This document shows, piece by piece, positions 1-6,353 of a stretch of 9,652 bases of DNA. Every line of letters starts with the position of its first letter. The first letter of the stretch is position 1. The DNA is from Methanosarcinales archaeon (GTDB taxonomy: Archaea; Nanobdellota; Nanobdellia; Woesearchaeales; CG1-02-33-12). The notes beneath the pieces were generated by a model. The model had not been told where the DNA came from, made no database searches, and was given only the letters and a program-made list of their open reading frames with translations. A program made the translations under genes and the position numbers. The stretch covers positions 1 through 9,652 of the forward strand of contig JAFCBX010000028.1 of assembly GCA_017610505.1 (NCBI GenBank), read 5' to 3'.

Positions 1-35
1 ACTGTCTTGGCAGCTCCAAAAAGTTTTATTTTCAT
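1..35 (-). CDS. N-terminus of probable MBL-fold (beta-CASP-like) metallohydrolase, cut by window edge
   Basis: Reading leftward from an ATG at 33-35, eleven complete codons plus two bases encode MKIKLFGAAKT followed by a probable Val. This matches the usual first strand of MBL-fold RNA-processing exonucleases of the beta-CASP group, which commonly begin M-K-I-x-F-x-G-A-A-x-x-V-T-G-S. The rest of the protein, including the HxHxDH zinc motif that would confirm it, lies outside the window. The gene would diverge from prs, sharing the 36-138 spacer. No GGTG-type ribosome-binding site precedes the ATG; an AT-rich TATA-like stretch near 88-98 could serve it. The call rests on a dozen residues plus a sensible divergent arrangement, so it is tentative. 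Confidence 0.45.
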   Translation of the reverse strand, partial: MKIKLFGAAKT

Positions 36-95
36 ACAATGTTTTTAACAGAGGTAGTATTTATTTGTTTTCTTTGTTGTAATACATTTCATAAA

Positions 96-105
96 TATTT
101 TTAAA
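96..105 (+). promoter_or_regulatory. Probable TATA box and ribosome-binding site for prs
   Basis: The run ATTTTTAAA around 96-105 has TATA-box character and would place the transcript start near 127. That is just upstream of a GGTGG ribosome-binding site at 130-134, which lies 4 nt before the prs ATG at 139. The short leader is inferred from spacing only. The same AT-rich block may also serve the divergent gene at the left edge. Confidence 0.4.
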
Positions 106-138
106 GATGCTCATTTGTTAAAGTTTTAGGGTGGTAAT

Positions 139-1146
139 ATGACAAGGGGTAATTTAAGCATTCTTGCCTGTGAATCAGGAAGACCTTTCGCAGATAAAAT
201 TATAAAAGAACTTAAGGATAAGGGAGAAGAAGTCAAGTTTATTAATTCTAAGGAAACGCATTTTGCAGACACAGAGATTAAAACAACCATAGAAGAAAGC
301 ATTCGGGGTGCAGATATTTATATTATCCAAGATGTTGAAAATTCAGTTACACCATCCTCAGTAAATGACAATCTGATAGCACTAATGACGGCTATTGACG
401 CTACCCATAAAAGTGATGCAAACTATATAACAGCTGTTATTCCAGTGTTCCCCTATGCAAGGCAGGATAAGCAAGAGGGGAGGGAGGGTATAGGTGCAGC
501 AATGGTTGCAAAATATCTTGAAATTGTTCATGCAAACCATATTATAACTCTAGACATACATAATCCAGCTATTGCTGAATCTTTTGATGAAATCAAACTC
601 GAAAATCTGCATGCTTCTAAAAACATTATTGATTATATTGAAGGTAATAAAGGTGATTTTGATCTTGAAAATTTAGTAGTAATGTCTCCTGATGCAGGTG
701 GAGTCAAAAGAGCTAAACATTACGCTAAAATAATTGGGGCAAAGGTAGTTTTTGCCTATAAGGATAGAAATTATAACATACCTAATTCCATTGAATCAAT
801 CCAAATAGTTGGGGAAGTTAAAGGAAAAGATGTTTTAATAATAGATGATATGATTGATACTGCTGGAACTTTAATAAAGGTTATTAAGGCAGCTAAGGAA
901 AAAAGCACTAAAAGAGTATATGCAGCCTGCAGCCTTGCTTTGTTTAATGGGTTAGCCATAAAAAGAATAACAAAATCTTATGAAAAGGGATATTTAACAG
1001 CTGTTATTGGAACTGATGCTATTTATCATGGAGAGAATTTCCAGGAAAAAAATCCATGGTATAAAGAGGTTTCTGTTGCAAACTATTTTGCAGAGGTTAT
1101 CAGCAGGTTAAATCATAGAAAATCAATAAGCAAACTGCTTGAATAA
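139..1146 (+). CDS. prs: Ribose-phosphate pyrophosphokinase (PRPP synthetase)
   Basis: The enzyme makes 5-phosphoribosyl-1-pyrophosphate from ribose 5-phosphate and ATP in the cytosol, feeding purine, pyrimidine, NAD and amino-acid synthesis. At 335 residues it is slightly longer than the usual ~310-320. It has PYARQDK at 105-111 (ATP-site segment), DIHNPAI at 139-145 with the metal-binding His141, and SPDAGG at 183-188. Lys208 and Arg210 (YKDR) sit where the catalytic-loop Lys-Arg pair normally lies, and the ribose-phosphate loop DDMIDTAGT is at 236-244. The C-terminal helix ending SISKLLE resembles class I enzymes. The first metal motif reads DIHNPA rather than the commoner DLHAxQ. The ATG at 139 follows GGTGG by 4 nt, which fixes the start. 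The stop is one base from the convergent transporter remnant. Confidence 0.95.
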   Translation: MTRGNLSILACESGRPFADKIIKELKDKGEEVKFINSKETHFADTEIKTTIEESIRGADIYIIQDVENSVTPSSVNDNLIALMTAIDATHKSDANYITAVIPVFPYARQDKQEGREGIGAAMVAKYLEIVHANHIITLDIHNPAIAESFDEIKLENLHASKNIIDYIEGNKGDFDLENLVVMSPDAGGVKRAKHYAKIIGAKVVFAYKDRNYNIPNSIESIQIVGEVKGKDVLIIDDMIDTAGTLIKVIKAAKEKSTKRVYAACSLALFNGLAIKRITKSYEKGYLTAVIGTDAIYHGENFQEKNPWYKEVSVANYFAEVISRLNHRKSISKLLE

Positions 1147-1147
1147 T

Positions 1148-2208
1148 TTAATATTTATGATTTATTTTTTCTATAGAAAATAAATGTTTGATAGATAAAA
1201 GAGATATTACTGACAACACAATGCCTGTTATTACAATAACCTGGAAACCAACAAACATTGATAATACCAAAGGCGTTGCAATACCCATACAACAGAACAC
1301 TCCCTTTAGTGCCATTGCCGAATCAACCTCTTTCTCAAAAAGGGAATGGAGGATAGGATAATTTAACCCTAAAAATGAAGAGTGTGCCAATCCAATAAGA
1401 AAAATTCCAATGCTAAATGTTAAAACAGTATGTGAAACGAGAATTAGGAAAAAACCAGTTATTGAACTTAAAACAGAGATATAAGCAAACCTATTAAAAC
1501 CATATTTATCAGATAGCTTTCCTACAAGAAAAGAAAAAATACAAATAGTCACACCATAAATTGATATAATTTTTCCAACATAACTCAAACCAAAAAGGTC
1601 TGTTATTAAAGCAACATTGATTTCTTCTTAATCAGCTTTATTGGATGAATTGCGTACCTTTCAACAGTATCTATATCTGAAATGAATAAAAGTAAGATTG
1701 ATCCAAGGCATGCAATCAAAAATAAAATAAAATAAATAACATTGTACCCAACTTTTTCAACAAAAAAACTCATGAAGAAAATTGTTATTGCAGAGCCAAT
1801 AACAAGGAATGAAAAAGACAATCCTGAATAAAAGCCACGATTTTTATTGGTTGTTGACCTTGTGAGATAGGTTCCGTGGGATATCCAAAGCATTGATCCT
1901 GCAAAAGCAATAATAACAGAGGAGATGTAAAGCATTATTTCTGACCTTAAAACAATTGAAATTATGAAAACAGGATAAGCGAGTGATGAAAAAAATAATG
2001 ATTTCTTTAGGCCGAATTTCCTGCAGAAAAAAGGTGCAATAAAATTTGCTGGTATTGAGGTTATGTAAAGGATTGAAAGCGCAATAAAAGAAATCATCTC
2101 AAAGTTCTTTGTGTAAAATATTGATGAAAGATACTGCTGTGAAGAATCAAACCCTGCAAACATAAGGAAGAATGCAATTATAAGAAAAATTATGCTTTTA
2201 TTTTTCAT
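1148..2208 (-). pseudogene. Broken MFS transporter (UNC-93-like), frameshifted with helix 7 apparently missing
   Basis: Two reading frames together make one major-facilitator transporter. The first half (2208 down to 1606, 200 residues) starts at ATG 2206-2208 and has six hydrophobic helices, a helix 2-3 loop ending RKFGLKK, and a Trp-x-x-x-Gly-x-Tyr-Leu helix 4 segment reminiscent of UNC-93-like proteins. It ends in two consecutive stops at 1603-1608. The second half is open from 1627 to 1148 in the -1 frame; it runs from ITDLFGLSYVGK through five helices and has the GKLSDKYG loop motif of helices 8-9. Between the linker lysines and ITDLFG there is no room for helix 7, so a deletion of roughly 60 nt that also shifted frame fits better than a single-base error. 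The gene lies 38 nt downstream of the HAD gene, probably in one operon. The substrate is unknown. The second half has no ribosome-binding site; a TTG at 1586-1588 is a poor start. Confidence 0.75.
1160..1185. terminator. AT-only hairpin and T-rich tract between convergent genes
   Basis: A perfect 9-bp inverted repeat (ATTTATTTT at 1160-1168, AAAATAAAT at 1177-1185) encloses an 8-nt loop; a 14-nt palindrome, TTTTCTATAGAAAA, spans 1167-1180. On the plus strand the T-rich tract 1161-1170 begins 14 nt after the prs stop, as expected for an archaeal oligo-T terminator. The hairpin lies inside the last codons of the convergent transporter remnant. A role as terminator for prs is inferred; the stem is weak because it has no outer G/C pairs. 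Confidence 0.4.
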
Positions 2209-2246
2209 GAAAAAAGCTTTTTGTTTAACAGATTAAAAAACTTTCG

Positions 2247-2882
2247 TTATTTAACATATTTTAGAATTTCAGAAAGGTTATTGTTGTTTACAACACATGT
2301 TGCAACTTTCTTTAGCTCATCTGAGTCTGAATTAAATGCTATTGACAAGCCAACTTCCTTGAAAGCCTCAATATCAACATCACTATCACCTACGTAAATG
2401 CATTCGTCTGTTTTTATTCCAAGTTTTTTGCATAATTCCCTTATTATCCTTGTCTTGTTTTCCTTTCCTGCCCCGATTGGCCAGACAAATTCACCAGAAA
2501 CCTTTCCATCTTTTATAACAAGTTTGTTTGCAAATATATAATCAACCTGAAAATCTCTCTTAACGCGTTTCACAACATCAATGCTTGAAGAGCTTACAAT
2601 TGCACTTATTATTTTGTTTTTCTTTATAAAATCAAAGACATCCTTAACACCTTTATTGTATTCAACTGAATTAACAAGTTCATAGTAAGGACCGGCATCC
2701 CTGCCTTTCCAAAGCTTTGAAACAACTTCCTCAACAAGCTTTTCATAATCATTGTGAAGATGCTCTTCTGTAAGCTTTTTTCCCTTCTCAAATGTACCAA
2801 ATTTTTTATGTAACTCTAACCAAAAATTAGGCTCCTTAAATATTACGCCGTCAAGGTCAAAGCATATCAGTTTGTATTTCAT
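2247..2882 (-). CDS. HAD-superfamily phosphatase, phosphoserine-phosphatase-like
   Basis: This is a soluble hydrolase of the HAD superfamily that acts on a phosphate ester through an aspartyl-phosphate intermediate. From Met at 2882 (211 residues) motif I is FDLDGV with nucleophile Asp9 and acid/base Asp11. Motif II is the VSSSS serine run at 96-100, motif III is a Lys in GKENK (140-143), and motif IV is GDSDVD at 165-170. The helical cap inserted between motifs I and II (about 15-80) and the overall size resemble the SerB/PGP-like subfamily. The substrate cannot be read from sequence; phosphoserine or a small phospho-metabolite is possible. An in-frame ATG 18 nt upstream exists. The TATA-like TTTATTAATA at 2913-2922 predicts a transcript start near 2891, downstream of that ATG, so the start at 2882 is preferred. 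No ribosome-binding site is visible, consistent with a very short leader. The transporter remnant follows 38 nt downstream. Confidence 0.85.
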   Translation of the reverse strand: MKYKLICFDLDGVIFKEPNFWLELHKKFGTFEKGKKLTEEHLHNDYEKLVEEVVSKLWKGRDAGPYYELVNSVEYNKGVKDVFDFIKKNKIISAIVSSSSIDVVKRVKRDFQVDYIFANKLVIKDGKVSGEFVWPIGAGKENKTRIIRELCKKLGIKTDECIYVGDSDVDIEAFKEVGLSIAFNSDSDELKKVATCVVNNNNLSEILKYVK

Positions 2883-2912
2883 TCTTAATGACAAGATCAT
2901 AACAATCAATTT

Positions 2913-2922
2913 TATTAATAAA
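2913..2922 (-). promoter_or_regulatory. Probable TATA box of the HAD gene
   Basis: On the minus strand TTTATTAATA is centred about 35 nt before the ATG at 2882, predicting a transcript with a leader of about 8 nt. The placement is from spacing only. Confidence 0.35.
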
Positions 2923-2960
2923 ACTTTCTAATTGATTTTACTGTTTCAGATTTCAATAAC

Positions 2961-2970
2961 TTTTTATAAT
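2961..2970 (+). promoter_or_regulatory. TATA box for the Nudix gene
   Basis: TTTTTATAAT is centred near 2966 and predicts a transcript start near 2992. That gives a leader of about 45 nt containing the GGTGG site at 3027-3031. It forms a divergent promoter pair with the HAD-gene box in the 2883-3036 spacer. Confidence 0.5.
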
Positions 2971-3036
2971 ACCTTTATTTTAGCCTGATTATTTGGATCA
3001 GTATATTGTAATATTAAAAAATAAAAGGTGGTTAAA

Positions 3037-3522
3037 CTGGAAAACAGAATAAGGGTTGGTGTTTTAATCTTTGAAGATAATAAGATATTATTAGTTAAGC
3101 ATGTTGACCCTACAACAGGGTTTACATGGTGGGTGCCTCCAGGCGGCGGATTAGAAGGAACTGAAACTATTTTTGAATGTGGGGGAAGAGAGGTAAAAGA
3201 GGAAACAAACCTAAATGTAAAATTAGATAAAATTGCTTATGTAAGGCAATTCATTTTTAATAAACAGAAAGAAAATAATATTGATATGTATGTAACTTCC
3301 TCAAGCCACAAGGGCAGGATGTCTATTAAAGGCATTATTGGGAAAGGGGAAGATGAGCACTATATTAAGCAATTAAAATTCTTTTCAAAAAAAGAGCTTA
3401 AAAATATTAAGGTTTTTCCTTCTGTGATAAGAGAAGAAATGTGGGAAGACTATAAAAAAGGTTTTCCTACTATTAAATTTCTAGGAGTAGAAGATGACTC
3501 AGAGCATGGCATAATGGAATAA
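3037..3522 (+). CDS. Nudix hydrolase, apparently with a CTG start codon
   Basis: This is a Nudix-fold pyrophosphohydrolase that cleaves a nucleoside diphosphate linked to another group. From the chosen start (161 residues) the Nudix box lies at 37-59: Gly37, five residues, Glu43, seven residues, then Arg51-Glu52-x-x-Glu55-Glu56. The box ends Thr-Asn-Leu where the consensus has x-Gly-hydrophobic. The preceding TWWVPPGGG segment is typical of the family, and the metal-binding glutamates are all present. The substrate is not predictable; MutT-like, ADP-ribose or capped-RNA hydrolysis are all possible. No ATG precedes the conserved region. GGTGG at 3027-3031 stands 5 nt before CTG 3037-3039, the same spacing as neighbouring genes. 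The GTG at 3028 overlaps the ribosome-binding site itself and is unlikely to be used. The gene is alone on its transcript, diverging from the HAD gene. Confidence 0.88.
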   Translation: MENRIRVGVLIFEDNKILLVKHVDPTTGFTWWVPPGGGLEGTETIFECGGREVKEETNLNVKLDKIAYVRQFIFNKQKENNIDMYVTSSSHKGRMSIKGIIGKGEDEHYIKQLKFFSKKELKNIKVFPSVIREEMWEDYKKGFPTIKFLGVEDDSEHGIME

Positions 3523-3559
3523 TCTTTTATTTGAAAAAAAGTTAATTTAAATGTGTATT

Positions 3560-3584
3560 CTCCGAAAAATCTCCGGAGTTTTTT
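3560..3584 (+). terminator. Hairpin plus T-run terminator after the Nudix gene
   Basis: CTCCG (3560-3564) pairs with CGGAG (3574-3578) in a 5-bp GC-rich stem with a 9-nt loop, directly followed by six T (3579-3584). The 8-nt palindrome CTCCGGAG (3571-3578) is nested in it. It sits 38 nt after the Nudix stop and immediately before the next promoter, as expected for a terminator between two transcripts. Confidence 0.55.
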
Positions 3585-3590
3585 AAAAAG

Positions 3591-3600
3591 ATTTATATAT
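3591..3600 (+). promoter_or_regulatory. TATA box for the MNT/HEPN fusion gene
   Basis: TTTATATAT (3592-3600), preceded by AAAAAG at 3585-3590, is a clear archaeal TATA element. It predicts a transcript start near 3622. This rules out the in-frame ATG at 3599, which lies inside the box, and supports the start at 3659 with its GGTGG at 3648-3652. Confidence 0.6.
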
Positions 3601-3658
3601 GCCTGATAATAATCTTATTTTAGTTAATCTTATAATTAAAGTAAGCAGGTGGGTGATT

Positions 3659-5503
3659 ATGGCCAAAAAACAAAACAAAAAAACTAATGCTCAAAATACA
3701 AAATCAAAGGAGAATGACCAGTTCAAGGAAATTGAGTCAAAGCTTCCAAAAGATGCCCAGAAGAAACTAAGGGCAATCAAATCAAAGCTTGATAAATTCC
3801 AAAAAATAGTCCTGAAAAAGTTTGAACAATACGTAATAGGCATTGCACTACTTCCTCCAAAAAAGCCAGAAAAAGATGAAAAGCCTAGTGAGCAGATTAA
3901 TGTTCTTGTCTTAGTTGATGATTCTGACAGCAAAAAGATGTCAAAGGATGAGCTAAAGACAAAGCTTTCATCTATTATAGAAGAAATGGCAAAAGATGTT
4001 GATAAAAACCTTGCGCCACAAACAATTATTCTTTCTGAGCTATGGCAGAGCTGCTATGATGCAAAATATGAATTATTAGAGCTTATTGCAATGTCTGCCC
4101 CTGTTCATGATACAGGAATGCTGTCTGCCATAAAGATAGCTGAAATCCATAAGTCAATGGTCATCAAAAAGTTTGAGAAATACATTGTAAGCTATGTTCT
4201 TGCAGGCTCTCTAGTGCAGGGAAAGGCAACAGCTGAATCAGATATTGATGTATTTATTGTTGTAGATGACACAGATGTCAAAAAGATGACAAGGGCAGAG
4301 CTGAAAGACAAGCTAAGGGCAATTATCATAACAATGGGAATGGAAGCTGGGGAGATTACAGGAATCAAAAACAAGCTGAATGTTCAGGTGTATATACTCA
4401 CAGACTTCTGGGATAACATAAAAGAAGCCAATCCAATAATATTCACCTTTTTAAGAGATGGAGTTCCATTCTATGACAGAGGAATCTTTATGCCATGGAA
4501 GCAGCTATTGAAAATGGGCAAGATAAAGCCATCTGCAGAGGCAATTGACATGTACATGAACAGCGGGGAGCAGATGCTAAAGCATGTGAAGTTTAAGATA
4601 AGAGACATTGGAATGGAAGATACTTTCTGGGCTATCTTAACACCAAGCCAGGCAGCGCTTATGCTTTATGGTGTTCCTCCTCCAACACCAAAGGAAACAC
4701 CTGAACTGATGAGACACCTGTTTGTAAAAAAAGAGAAAATGCTAGAGGAAAAGTATGTAAAGATACTTGAAAACAACATACAAGTCAGGAAGGATCTTGA
4801 GCATGGAAAAGATAAGGAACTCAGCGGAAAAGAGGTAGATGTATTATTAGAAAACGCAGAGAAATATCTGAAAAGAATAAAAAAATTATTCAGCCAGATA
4901 GAAAAAATAAGAGAACAGGAATCAATGCTTCATGTTTATGACACTGTTGTTACAGTTATAAGGGATATTCTAAGACTTGAAGGGATAGAGAAAGCTAATG
5001 ATTTAGAGATAGTAAAGATATTTGAGAATGAGGTAATAAGCAAAGGAAAAATACCTGCAAAATTCTTAAGAATACTGCATGCTATAATGAAGGCAAAGAA
5101 GGATTACGATGAGAAAAAACTGACAAAGGCAGAGGTTGAAAAAGTTAAAAAAAGCTCTCAGGAATTTATTAGGTTTATGATAGAGTATATACAAAGAAAA
5201 AGGGGCATTGATGTTGAAAGAACAAAAATAAGAGTGAAATACGGGGACAAATATGGAGAAGTTCTTTTGCTTGGAAAAAATGCTTATATCATACATGACA
5301 TTGACCAAGAAGAAAAAGAGATTTCAAAGGCAGAAATACTGCCTAACGGCGGCCTGGGAAAAATCACCAAGAGCTCCCTTGAAGATCTTGAGAAAGATCT
5401 CTCAAAAATAGAGATTCTGTCAAAGATCTTTATAAAAGAGCCAATATTTAAGGACATGAAAAAAATCTTTGGCAAGAATGTAGAGATACTGATTAAATAC
5501 TAA
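3659..5503 (+). CDS. Tandem nucleotidyltransferase (MNT) plus tandem HEPN-like fusion protein
   Basis: A 614-residue soluble protein with a lysine-rich N-terminus. MNT-like module 1 (about 45-155) is degraded; module 2 (about 165-276) keeps Gly183-Ser184 and the Asp195-Ile-Asp197 pair of the pol-beta nucleotidyltransferase fold. Module 1 has Gln79 and Asn81 at the two Asp positions and no Gly-Ser. The modules align through VDDSD/VDDTD, the downstream KKM, ILSELW/ILTDFW and APVHDTG/VPFYDRG. Both have Gln (121, 243) where a third carboxylate would be expected. Residues about 293-412 read as a HEPN domain with the RNase-type R-x4-H motif, Arg377 to His382. Residues about 422-515 repeat that pattern (LTKAEVEKV against LSGKEVDVL) without Arg or His. 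A beta-rich tail of about 100 residues has no recognised fold. MNT and HEPN proteins normally pair as separate antitoxin and toxin, so self-contained regulation of an RNase-like domain, or a structural role, is inferred. The start at 3659 follows GGTGG by 6 nt. Confidence 0.8.
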   Translation: MAKKQNKKTNAQNTKSKENDQFKEIESKLPKDAQKKLRAIKSKLDKFQKIVLKKFEQYVIGIALLPPKKPEKDEKPSEQINVLVLVDDSDSKKMSKDELKTKLSSIIEEMAKDVDKNLAPQTIILSELWQSCYDAKYELLELIAMSAPVHDTGMLSAIKIAEIHKSMVIKKFEKYIVSYVLAGSLVQGKATAESDIDVFIVVDDTDVKKMTRAELKDKLRAIIITMGMEAGEITGIKNKLNVQVYILTDFWDNIKEANPIIFTFLRDGVPFYDRGIFMPWKQLLKMGKIKPSAEAIDMYMNSGEQMLKHVKFKIRDIGMEDTFWAILTPSQAALMLYGVPPPTPKETPELMRHLFVKKEKMLEEKYVKILENNIQVRKDLEHGKDKELSGKEVDVLLENAEKYLKRIKKLFSQIEKIREQESMLHVYDTVVTVIRDILRLEGIEKANDLEIVKIFENEVISKGKIPAKFLRILHAIMKAKKDYDEKKLTKAEVEKVKKSSQEFIRFMIEYIQRKRGIDVERTKIRVKYGDKYGEVLLLGKNAYIIHDIDQEEKEISKAEILPNGGLGKITKSSLEDLEKDLSKIEILSKIFIKEPIFKDMKKIFGKNVEILIKY

Positions 5504-5509
5504 TCTAAC

Positions 5510-5516
5510 TTTTTTT
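5510..5516 (+). terminator. Oligo-T terminator after the MNT/HEPN gene
   Basis: Seven consecutive T begin 7 nt after the stop codon, within a T/A-rich spacer and without a hairpin. Oligo-T on the coding strand is the common archaeal termination signal. Confidence 0.45.
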
Positions 5517-5555
5517 AATTATATTCTTTATTATATATTTTCTATTTTACTTAAG

Positions 5556-5564
5556 TTTATTAAG
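5556..5564 (+). promoter_or_regulatory. Possible TATA box of the CBS-domain gene
   Basis: TTTATTAAG is centred near 5559 and would start a transcript near 5585, just before the G-run ribosome-binding site at 5588-5592. It overlaps a small CTTAA/TTAAG inverted repeat (5550-5554 and 5560-5564). The assignment rests on spacing alone. Confidence 0.35.
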
Positions 5565-5597
5565 CAGGAAGATATTGTGTTAATATTGGGGGTTTAT

Positions 5598-6161
5598 ATG
5601 AGATTAAACTATAAGACAGGTTATAAAATATGCGATGCCATGACAAAAAAGCCTGTTTCTGTTTCACCAGAAACTTCTATTGAGGAATGTGCTTTAAAGA
5701 TGAGGGACAGCCATGTAGGTAGCCTTGTTATAACAAAGGATTCCAGGCTTCTTGGCATATTATCTGACAGGGATATTGTAAGAAGAGTTATTGCAAAAAA
5801 ACTGAACCCTAAAGAATTAAAGGCTGAAGAAGTAATGATAAAAAAAGTCATAACAATAAGCCCTGAAAAAGATATTTATGATGCTCTCAAAAAGATGAAG
5901 GACAGCGATGTAAGGCACCTCCCTGTTATGAATAAAAAAGAGATGGTTGGCTTGCTTACATTAAAAGATGTACTTAAAATACAGCCAGAGTTATTTGAGC
6001 TGATGGTTGAGAAGTTTGAACTCAAGGAAGAATCAAGAAAACCTATCTTTGGCGGTCCAATATCAGAGGGCATATGCGAGGCTTGTGGTTTTCCATCAAC
6101 ACATTTAACTGAAATTGAGGGTTCATTTCTTTGCAGAAGATGTGCATCCAAAAAGCTTTAG
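5598..6161 (+). CDS. Two-CBS-domain protein with C-terminal zinc ribbon
   Basis: A 187-residue cytosolic protein. The CBS pair spans about 10-68 and 76-130. Each repeat opens with a M-x-K-x-V/P segment followed by V-S-P-E/I-S-P-E and ends in a G-I-L/G-L-L strand and a D-[RK]-D helix start (SDRDIV, LKDVL). CBS pairs usually bind adenine nucleotides (AMP, ATP, SAM) as regulatory modules. After a linker, Cys160-x2-Cys163 and Cys179-x2-Cys182 form a zinc ribbon. No catalytic domain is present, so a nucleotide-sensing or nucleic-acid/protein-binding regulator is the best inference; the partner is unknown. An in-frame GTG 21 nt upstream is possible, but five G at 5588-5592 stand 5 nt before ATG 5598, matching other starts here. 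The stop codon directly abuts the promoter of tRNA-Leu. Confidence 0.88.
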   Translation: MRLNYKTGYKICDAMTKKPVSVSPETSIEECALKMRDSHVGSLVITKDSRLLGILSDRDIVRRVIAKKLNPKELKAEEVMIKKVITISPEKDIYDALKKMKDSDVRHLPVMNKKEMVGLLTLKDVLKIQPELFELMVEKFELKEESRKPIFGGPISEGICEACGFPSTHLTEIEGSFLCRRCASKKL

Positions 6162-6167
6162 AAACCT

Positions 6168-6176
6168 TTAAATATA
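6168..6176 (+). promoter_or_regulatory. TATA box and BRE-like element for tRNA-Leu
   Basis: TTTAAATAT preceded by GAAACC (6161-6166, resembling a TFB-recognition element) is centred near 6172. It predicts a start near 6198, 5 nt before the mature tRNA. The element begins at the last base of the CBS-gene stop codon. Confidence 0.7.
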
Positions 6177-6202
6177 TTCTATTTTTCTGTTCTATCTATC
6201 CT

Positions 6203-6314
6203 GCGGGGGTAGCAAAGTCTGGTCAAATGCGCAGGACTTAAGACCAAAGTTAGGATTATAAGGCAGAAATCCTGTCTCTTAGTGAGTCCGTGGGTTCGAA
6301 TCCCATCCCCCGCA
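6203..6314 (+). tRNA. tRNA-Leu, anticodon UAA, with an intron
   Basis: The acceptor stem GCGGGGG (6203-6209) pairs with CCCCCGC (6307-6313), leaving discriminator A at 6314 and no encoded CCA. The D stem is GCA/TGC (6212-6214, 6228-6230). The anticodon stem CAGGA (6232-6236) pairs with TCCTG (6270-6274), and the anticodon TAA is at 6239-6241. A long variable arm with CTC/GAG pairing follows (about 6275-6288), as expected for a class II tRNA. The T arm is GTGGG/CCCAT with loop TTCGAAT (6295-6301). Removing the 26-nt intron 6243-6268 leaves an 86-nt tRNA with a normal seven-base anticodon loop. It has its own TATA box upstream. Confidence 0.95.
6243..6268 (+). other. 26-nt intron in tRNA-Leu at the 37/38 position
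   Basis: Boundaries are set by requiring a seven-base anticodon loop closed by CAGGA/TCCTG: G37 is 6242 and A38 is 6269. This is the canonical archaeal tRNA intron site, cut by the splicing endonuclease. A textbook bulge-helix-bulge is not obvious. CTTA at 6237-6240 can pair with TAAG at 6259-6262, but then seven nucleotides, not three, separate that helix from the 3' anticodon stem. The site may therefore be a relaxed variant, and the exact cut positions are less sure than the intron itself. Confidence 0.75.
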
Positions 6315-6353
6315 TTAATAGTTCTGGATTAATTCAAAATCTTCTTATTCTAA

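Noticed and set aside
771..959. Minus-strand open frame inside prs
   Set aside because: It is fully contained in a strongly conserved gene and has no recognisable motif.
1600..1627. Programmed -1 frameshift joining the transporter halves
   Set aside because: There is no good slippery heptamer at the join (AAGAAAT is weak), and a frameshift product would still lack helix 7.
3599..3658. Longer N-terminus for the MNT/HEPN protein, starting at ATG 3599
   Set aside because: This ATG lies within the TATA box, upstream of the predicted transcript start, has no ribosome-binding site and adds hydrophobic residues out of keeping with the lysine-rich start; GGTGG precedes ATG 3659.
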